64,000 nt of DNA from Pyrenula massariospora. Its lineage: Eukaryota; Ascomycota; Eurotiomycetes; Pyrenulales; Pyrenulaceae. The translations under genes were made by a program, and so were the position numbers. The notes beneath the pieces were generated by a model. The model searched no databases and was not told the DNA's origin. It saw only the letters and a program-made list of their open reading frames with translations. The stretch is taken from assembly GCA_021030905.1 (NCBI GenBank), contig JAGFMI010000003.1, positions 868,001-932,000 on the forward strand, written 5' to 3'. Positions 57,870 through 64,000 of the stretch are shown here, piece by piece. Numbering within the stretch: the stretch's first letter is position 1; each line of letters starts with the position of its first letter.

Positions 57870-58712
57870 TCACAGCGTGCAAGTGCTCCCCGCCAACACC
57901 CACCCAGTCAACCTGTTGGCGATATCGCTGGAGTAACAATGCGTACTCCCCCCCGCCCCCAGATTCCCACTCGGATCCATACTCCCGCTATTATAAATCC
58001 TCGCCGCCGTATAAAACCCCTGCCCCCCCGTCCTCCCAAGCCCCTCCGCCTGGTTAACCACCGCGGCCAACCCATCCCCCGCATCCGTCCCGCCCACCCC
58101 ATCCTGCACCATCCCGTTGATCTCCCCCGCCGGACACGGATTCTGCACGCTCCCCGCCTCGTTGCAGCTATGCGGCCCATCATGATCTTGCATCAGCCCG
58201 GGGTTCCGCACGCCGTTGTTCGTGGTGGGGACGCGCACGCAGCCCTTGGATTCTTGCATCATGATCGCGAGGATGAAGCGGTGGTCGACTTGGCTTGCTG
58301 CGGCGGAGGCTTCGATGGCGGCGCGGATCGCGCTGATTTCATCTGAAGAATCGTCGGCGCCCCAGCCGTTCCAGCCGCAGACGGAGGGCATTACGGCGGC
58401 GTTGGCGGCCCAGCTGTTAAACATCATTCATTAGCTCGGCGGTAGGGAAAGGGGGGATAGGGGAGGGACGGCATACAGTGACTCAAAGCTCGCCCACTGG
58501 GAGATATCGGGCCAGCCCTGGGCGGTGGACCCGTCGCCCTGGTAGAACTTGTAGACGTCCTGGGCCTGGACGCCGGAATCGTTGTCGTTGACGGAGCCGA
58601 CGGCCATGGAGCCGGAGACGATGACGTTCTGTTGTCGCTTCGTGCTGGCGAACGGGAGAGCGCTGCCTGCAGCGGCCAAGGCCAAGAGGGCCGTGATGGT
58701 TCGTGTGTACAT
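57870..58712 (-). CDS. secreted lytic-transglycosylase-like (lysozyme-fold) protein
   Basis: Two exons, 58477-58712 and 57870-58413, joined across a 63-nt intron (SFESL|WAANAAVM), giving 259 aa. A signal peptide (MYTRTITALLALAAAGSALP) and a short pro-like region (ASTKRQQNV) precede the mature domain. Blocks are WPDISQWASF, CGWNGWGADDSSDEISAI, FILAIMMQESKGCVRVPTT, GLMQDHDGPHSC, AARIYNSGS and THCYSSDIANRLTGWV. The Glu in MQES and the GLMQ motif match the catalytic layout of SLT/GH23 lytic transglycosylases, which cleave bacterial peptidoglycan. I infer an extracellular muramidase-type activity, possibly against bacteria, since the fungus has no peptidoglycan. Activity is untested. Six cysteines in the mature domain suggest disulfides. 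The 5' coding half is C-rich and the 3' half G-rich. Confidence 0.85.
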
Positions 58713-60953
58713 CGTGAAGATATAGATCGTTGATCGGTCGTTAGGATATGGTCACAGAATGAAAGGATGAATACTGTGAGTATTCGATATGGTCAAGTAC
58801 ACTGCTGGTACTGAGGGAGAGACAAGGTAAAAGAAAGATAGGACGAATACAAGGTATTCAAAAAGAGCGATATGTTCAAAAAGAAAGACTGAAAGACCGA
58901 CTTGGCTGGTTGAAGAATTCTGTGGTGGTGAGGAGAGGAATCCCCATTCTTATACATCGACACCTCCTGGTGGAATGTACACGATGGTGCGCCCCTCCTC
59001 AATGCCCCTTGCCGACTTGACCGAAGTAAAAGGGTAGCTGTTGGCGGGGCCATTCCACATTGAACCAAAGCTCTTCTAGCCAGGCACAAGATCTCCACAG
59101 ATCCATACCGCTTGTGGAGGTGGATAAAAGGGAAACATGCAGCCGCCGTGGCGTCCGCCCGCTGAGCACGTACCACCGAGTGGTTGTATTGCAGGTCGAT
59201 GAGACGCTCAACCCAATGGCCGCAGAGAAAGCCCTGTCAGGGGAACTTGGGGACCTTGGGGTCATCCTTCCCGTCGTTGGAGGTGGTGTGGAGTGAGCAT
59301 GTTGTGCAGGTACCTGGCGAGGGAGAATTTTTGACGTCGCGTAGGAGTGCCGAGGGGCAACCGAAAGGGAAGAGATATCAGGTGGTATCCCGCCAAGGTC
59401 TCCACCTTCCTAGCGGAGATGAGGAACATGAAACGAAGACTGGAGGTTGATGATCCAGCAGAGGCTGAAGCTTGGCCGGATGGGTGAATGTGTTTCGGGA
59501 TGCTGACGAGCTGATTCGTTAGGGTAGACGCAAGACTGCGGCTTCAGCCAAAGACGACTCCTTTCCCACGTACGGGCTGATCGAGTCTGGACCTACCAGT
59601 CGTAGGAGTAAACGTAATCCTCTCGCCGCACACACGGTTGACCACGCTCTCGCCCCCTCAAAGGGCGCAAACCAACAACATGCGGTAGCTGATTGCAAGA
59701 GACCCGACGACATCTATCCAGCGCCTCCCACATCACACCACCGTCAAATCCCGGACAGGCTGTTCCTTGCGCAAGGTATCAAATTCATTTCCACAAGGCA
59801 CGCGCCGAAAGAGCGTCAGTGGCAGCAACCCGCAGATCATCGACCTCACCTCTATCCAAAAACAGACAACCTCCCGACTCCGGCGTCTGCGAGTAGATGC
59901 GACCCTAGAACCAGCCTAGAAACGTTAGGTGGGATGAGGCACCTTAGTCCATTGTGAGGTTACAGCGTCTGATTCGACCGGGGGTTTGAGTCGTAGATCA
60001 GATAAAGGGGGCCAAAATCGTCTAGGCTGGTCACATCTTGACCAACGCGGCGCTCGCAAAATCCATCACTCAATCAGTTGTAGTAGTGGCGAAGACATTC
60101 AAGCTCGCATTTCCATCACTCACTCACAACCAAGGGGCCAGGTAGCCCGAAAACCCTTTCACAAAAGTTGCTGCCTTAGAAATCGACGGGCCGTGATGGT
60201 GGCGGTGGTCAGAAGAAAAATCCTCCACACACTGCCCCGTCAAAGCACAAACGTCGGAAACAGAAACAGAAAGTCCCTGCGATCTCGGTTCCTGAAAAGC
60301 ACGGGGTCTAGTTAGAGGCGTTCACATCACCGTGCCCCTGAGAAGATCGATCCTGATTCGTTCCGAGAGCCTCGATGGAGTAAGATCTTGCGGCGTCGGT
60401 CTTCCCCGGGGCCGCCGTTAGGCTCTCGTCCCCGGCCAATCCGACGACCAGTTCTCGTTGTCTCTGTGCCTGGTCGGGAATTCTTTGTAGTACGTGACCT
60501 GACTCATCAGCTGTGCTTGCAAGCTGAATCAGCTCATTATACACACAAACCCCCATACGAAGAAAACCTGTCAAGTTCGACCTTAAAACATGCAAATCTC
60601 TCGAGGGTTCAAAAGGGTTATGCAAGGCTGAAAAAGCCAAGACGGCAGGTTCCTTCGGGCTCGGGTTCCACCGCAGTAAGGGACCCCCCTGCCCACGCTC
60701 GCCGATTACTACGCACACCACAGTCGGAGAACGCGCTTTTTAAGGCAATGCTCGAAATATGCAAAATCAAGGGCCATCGGGCTTGTTGATTCAAGGTGAA
60801 TCAACGCTACCTAGGCAGGCAGGCAGGCACGGCATTGAAAAACGGTCATCAGATTATCGCGTGGACCGCATTATGAGTTGCATGCATGCACGTTCTGTAC
60901 GTAATGCCGGTCGCTACCGCACTTTACATCTGCCTAGGTAAGGAGTGTCTCGC
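58713..60953. other. 2.2 kb intergenic region
   Basis: Upstream of the transglycosylase-like gene and 3' of eIF3b. A GGCA tetranucleotide run lies near 60817. No gene recognised. Confidence 0.5.
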
Positions 60954-63326
60954 TCAGCTAACAATCTCCTCCGTCTCCTCCAAGATCTCTTCCACCAGCT
61001 CCTCCACCATCTGGCTCTCCTCGCCCTTCTCGCTCTTCACCCTCGACAGCTCCAGTTCTTCGATCGGATCCGGCAGGCCCAGAGCCTCCCTCTCTGTCCG
61101 CACAGATTCCCTCTCTAGCTCAACCCAGTACTGCCACTCGTCGAGCAGTCTCCTTCGCTCGGTCACCACCGCTGTATTCGCCATCTCCACTTCGTAACGG
61201 TCTTCTTCCTCAAACTCTTTGCTATACTCGGGCAGGTTCTTGCGTACTTGCTTCTGTTCCTCCTTGGAGAGCAGGAGATCGGGCCGGGGTCGCCAGAGAA
61301 GCTGCTTGAACTTTTCGAGGGGGCTTTCAGAGAGAGGAGTACCAGAGAAGGTGTAGAGATGGTAGCCGTTTTCCATCTGAACAAATACTCAGTTCGTGAG
61401 AAAAGTAAATATACGCAGAGCTGTACTTACCTGATGAGTCCACACGCTCGCGCTGCTGACCACGTATCGCCCGGTCGGGTCCCACTCGATATCAGTCACC
61501 CCATAATGCTCACTCTTGTTCATCTCAACCAAGTTCGCGTTGAGATCTTTCTCTGCTTCTGGCTTCTCACCATTGTAATCCAGGTCGTAAAAGTCCAAGT
61601 CAAAATTCTGCTGAGAGTGGACAGTCGCAACGACAACGAATCGTCCTTTCGGAGACCAGTAGATCCCATTGCTGGTCTTCTTTTCATAAGTCCGGATATG
61701 TTTGAAGTTACCAACGCCAGACTTGATCTTTTCTGGACAGAAGAATGATACCGACGTCTTGGGTGCAACAGCAGAGCCTGCCACAACTTCACCGGCAGTG
61801 ATCAGCACGAAGCGGTCGCCTTTTGGTTCCCATGCGAAATTGATAACAGTGTCCTTGATACTGTCGACGACTTCAACAGGAACTCCTTTCTCCCTGACGC
61901 GGAAAATCTCAAGATTTGTATTCATCGACTTCTTCGACTTGGAATGTCGGTCAACCTTTACACAGACGTAGGCTGCCTGCGATTGCCAGTGAAGCTTAGC
62001 GTCTGAGACATTGAAAAGGTTCCTAGTTCGAACAATCTCTTTAGATGGGATGGTCATAAGCCCGACTTTGGCGGGATTGGAGCCTATCTCAGGGGTCCAG
62101 TAGCATATAAGCTGTTCATATGACTTGATACCTTCGCGACGTGGAGTAGCTGGAGACCATTCAAAATCCATGATACCTTCAACTTTGATTGATGTCTTAT
62201 CAAGCATGTTCATGTTTGGCAATTGATAGACCGAGATAGATTCACCAGGCTTCATCCTCGCAACGTACTTCTCATCTGCAGACCATTTGAACGCTGGCCA
62301 CTGGACTTTCGGTTTCGGCGCCATGGCAGGATCTGCACCCGGCGGAGGCGGAAGATCATATTTGGCAAAGGATCGTAGTGGCTTCGCGGTCTCAATGTCC
62401 CAGATGATAATGTTTTTACCATCTTCCTCCAGTGTCAGTATAGGCATTCCTTCCTCGACGACTATCGGTCGGTCCGACCAGGTTGTGAGGTATTTCTCGC
62501 CCGGAGAGAACTCGATCAGGCTGACGAATGGGTGTGGGAATTGTTTTAATTTTTTGAAAGATGGCCCTCCCCAAAGCTGGACGCCTTGTTGATGCACAGA
62601 GGCGAGGTACGTCCCTTCTGGTGACCAATTCACGAAGAGCTGAGTCCAACCTCTTCGCTCAATGATAGTTTCTGGAGGTTCAGTCTTCTGATTCCAGCAG
62701 ACAGACACAGTCTCTCCCTTGTACAGCGCGAATTGATCTCGTCCCTTTTTATCTCCAAGCCACGACCTGAGGTGTTCAGCTGGCTGAAATGGTTCGTCAG
62801 CTGGTGGATGATACTCATCATCAACTCGGCCCTCTCGTCCATATCGATCGATGTCGGTCAACTTGTTGACTGCGAGAGTGTGCTTTTTGTCCAAAGGCGT
62901 ACCATGGAGTTGCCGTGTCGCAGCTGCGGCTTGCTCGGGTGTATCGTATTCCACAAAGGCATATCTTAGCAAGTCAGCAAGCTAATCGTCGTTTAAGCTT
63001 CTAGGACTCGTACCCTTCTGACATATTCTTTTCATTCATCGGCATGTAGATCGCATCTTCCCGAGTCTTGCCGACAGTGGTAAGCTTCTTCAGTAAAAAC
63101 TTTGTGAGTTTCGTTTTGCTCTCTTCAGGAACGACAGGAAGGCCGTCGATAACCACAAAGGCGTCAAGGCCTTCCTCCATACGGACTTCAAGTTGTTCGT
63201 GTAGATCTAATGACATAGTTAGTACGGCCAACATTTCCGTTCTCTTTTCAGCGTACCAGATAGGTCAATGTCTTCTTCTTCATCGTGCAAGTCCTGATCG
63301 GACAGTGTATCGAAACTTGGGGCCAT
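60954..63326 (-). CDS. PRT1: translation initiation factor eIF3 subunit b (Prt1)
   Basis: Core scaffold of the eIF3 complex on the 40S ribosome. Four exons keep frame: 63257-63326, 63014-63206, 61431-62964 and 60954-61376 (739 aa). Short introns use donors GTACGC, GTACGA and GTAAGT. The acidic start [19 protein letters not shown] leads into the [23 protein letters not shown], then [20 protein letters not shown], split by an intron. The WD40/beta-propeller follows: [53 protein letters not shown]. The C-terminal part has the family block [26 protein letters not shown], and an acidic helix that recruits other eIF3 subunits. All expected regions are present. ATG 63326 is the first of the frame. 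Housekeeping gene. Confidence 0.97.
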
Positions 63327-64000
63327 GGTTGATATTGCTACAGACTGAGAGTGCTTCCACTTGGGTTGGGGCGTCGAAAAGACTTATATCTACTTAAGGC
63401 GCGTGCCCAGGGCTTTGTGGTATGGAACAGTGGCGGATTGTGCGGTTTACAGCGCCAAGATTTACCTTGGCCGCTATTCCTCTTTTGATTGGACATTTCA
63501 TGGAGGCTGCCACTGACTAACGGGTATCCCTTGACTTCTCAATGCTTTCTGAATGATATGTTCGTAATGAGATTCGTGTATTGCTCTGGAACGAACTTTG
63601 GAAGTATGAGTCACAAGATTCGCCAGAGGTGGTGTGGTATTCTAGTTATTGCTTCCAGTGTTTCATTCTCTCGGACTACTCAACAAGTCCTAGGAGAGTG
63701 ACAGTCATAAAACCTGTCGCCTTGCGGTCTTGCTTTGATACACCGTCTCATCTCATCTCGTACCTTTCCACCAAATGCCATACCGCATAGATACGCAGCG
63801 CCAACCCGCTAAATGAAGAATGGAAAAATCAAAAGTAAAGGAAGCTTATCGATGTTCCCTCTCCTATGGTAGACCACCTTGACTGTCCATCCCGTGAAAT
63901 GACGCTCCACTCCTCGACAATTTAGCGCCGCTCCATGCATTCCTTCATTCATCCGTCATTCATCCGAATATAGATTCTGGTTTAGAATCTTCGTCATGGT
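63327..64000. other. eIF3b upstream region
   Basis: Presumed promoter of eIF3b at the window edge. A short duplication CATTCATCCG occurs at 63946 and 63957. No gene seen. Confidence 0.5.

Noticed and set aside
59500-60800. Several 60-137-codon frames on both strands downstream of eIF3b
   Set aside because: Conflicting frames of equal quality and no recognisable motif.
1-64000. LTR retrotransposon, virus-like or other capsid-bearing element
   Set aside because: No reverse transcriptase, integrase, capsid-type or envelope-type reading was recognised and no long terminal repeats were seen by eye.

Overview
The window looks like nuclear DNA of a filamentous ascomycete (Pezizomycotina, plausibly a leotiomycete). 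Genes are separated by 0.3-4 kb. Introns are mostly 43-90 nt with GT-AG ends. The gene set includes typical fungal families: HET-domain proteins, STAND/NLR proteins, an NmrA-like reductase, a 14-TM MFS pump and small secreted proteins. I recognised no rRNA or tRNA gene, CRISPR array, LTR element or virus-like element.

Layout: 1-1092 (-) is the 5' part of a multi-pass membrane protein running off the left edge. 1377-4506 (+) is a TIR-like/NACHT NLR with a possible N-terminal membrane anchor. 4866-6580 (-) is an MFS transporter. A 4 kb gene-poor stretch follows. 10718-11440 (+) is an ICMT-like methyltransferase and 12120-12659 (-) a small secreted Cys protein. 13427-14827 (-) HET, 16121-17621 (-) F-box-like and 18265-22567 (-) an eight-exon SesB-like/NB-ARC/TPR NLR form the second immune-type cluster. 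24012-24980 (-) is NmrA-like and 26217-27563 (-) a secreted M35-like protein with an altered metal motif. 29511-31848 (+) is dipeptidyl peptidase III and 32192-34534 (-) the ribosome-quality-control E3 ligase Hel2. 35787-39930 (+) is a NACHT-ankyrin NLR, followed on the same strand by a membrane-anchored HET protein (40918-42507). 43588-44370 (+) is CutC, 46340-47680 (-) an F-box protein, 50416-50961 (-) a small two-TM protein and 53863-55987 (+) a third HET protein. 57870-58712 (-) is a secreted lytic-transglycosylase-like protein and 60954-63326 (-) is eIF3b.

The main theme is a mosaic of three differently built NLRs, three HET proteins and two F-box-like proteins interleaved with housekeeping genes (DPP III, Hel2, CutC, eIF3b). 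NLR and HET proteins are the known actors of fungal self/non-self recognition and regulated cell death, so the window is a candidate allorecognition or innate-immunity region. Joint function is inference from family and neighbourhood only.

A second, larger-scale signal is compositional. Several genes are C-rich in the 5' half of the coding strand and G-rich in the 3' half, with a flip inside the gene.

Intron coordinates were placed by hand from GT/AG sites and reading-frame continuity. Joins that are weak are flagged.
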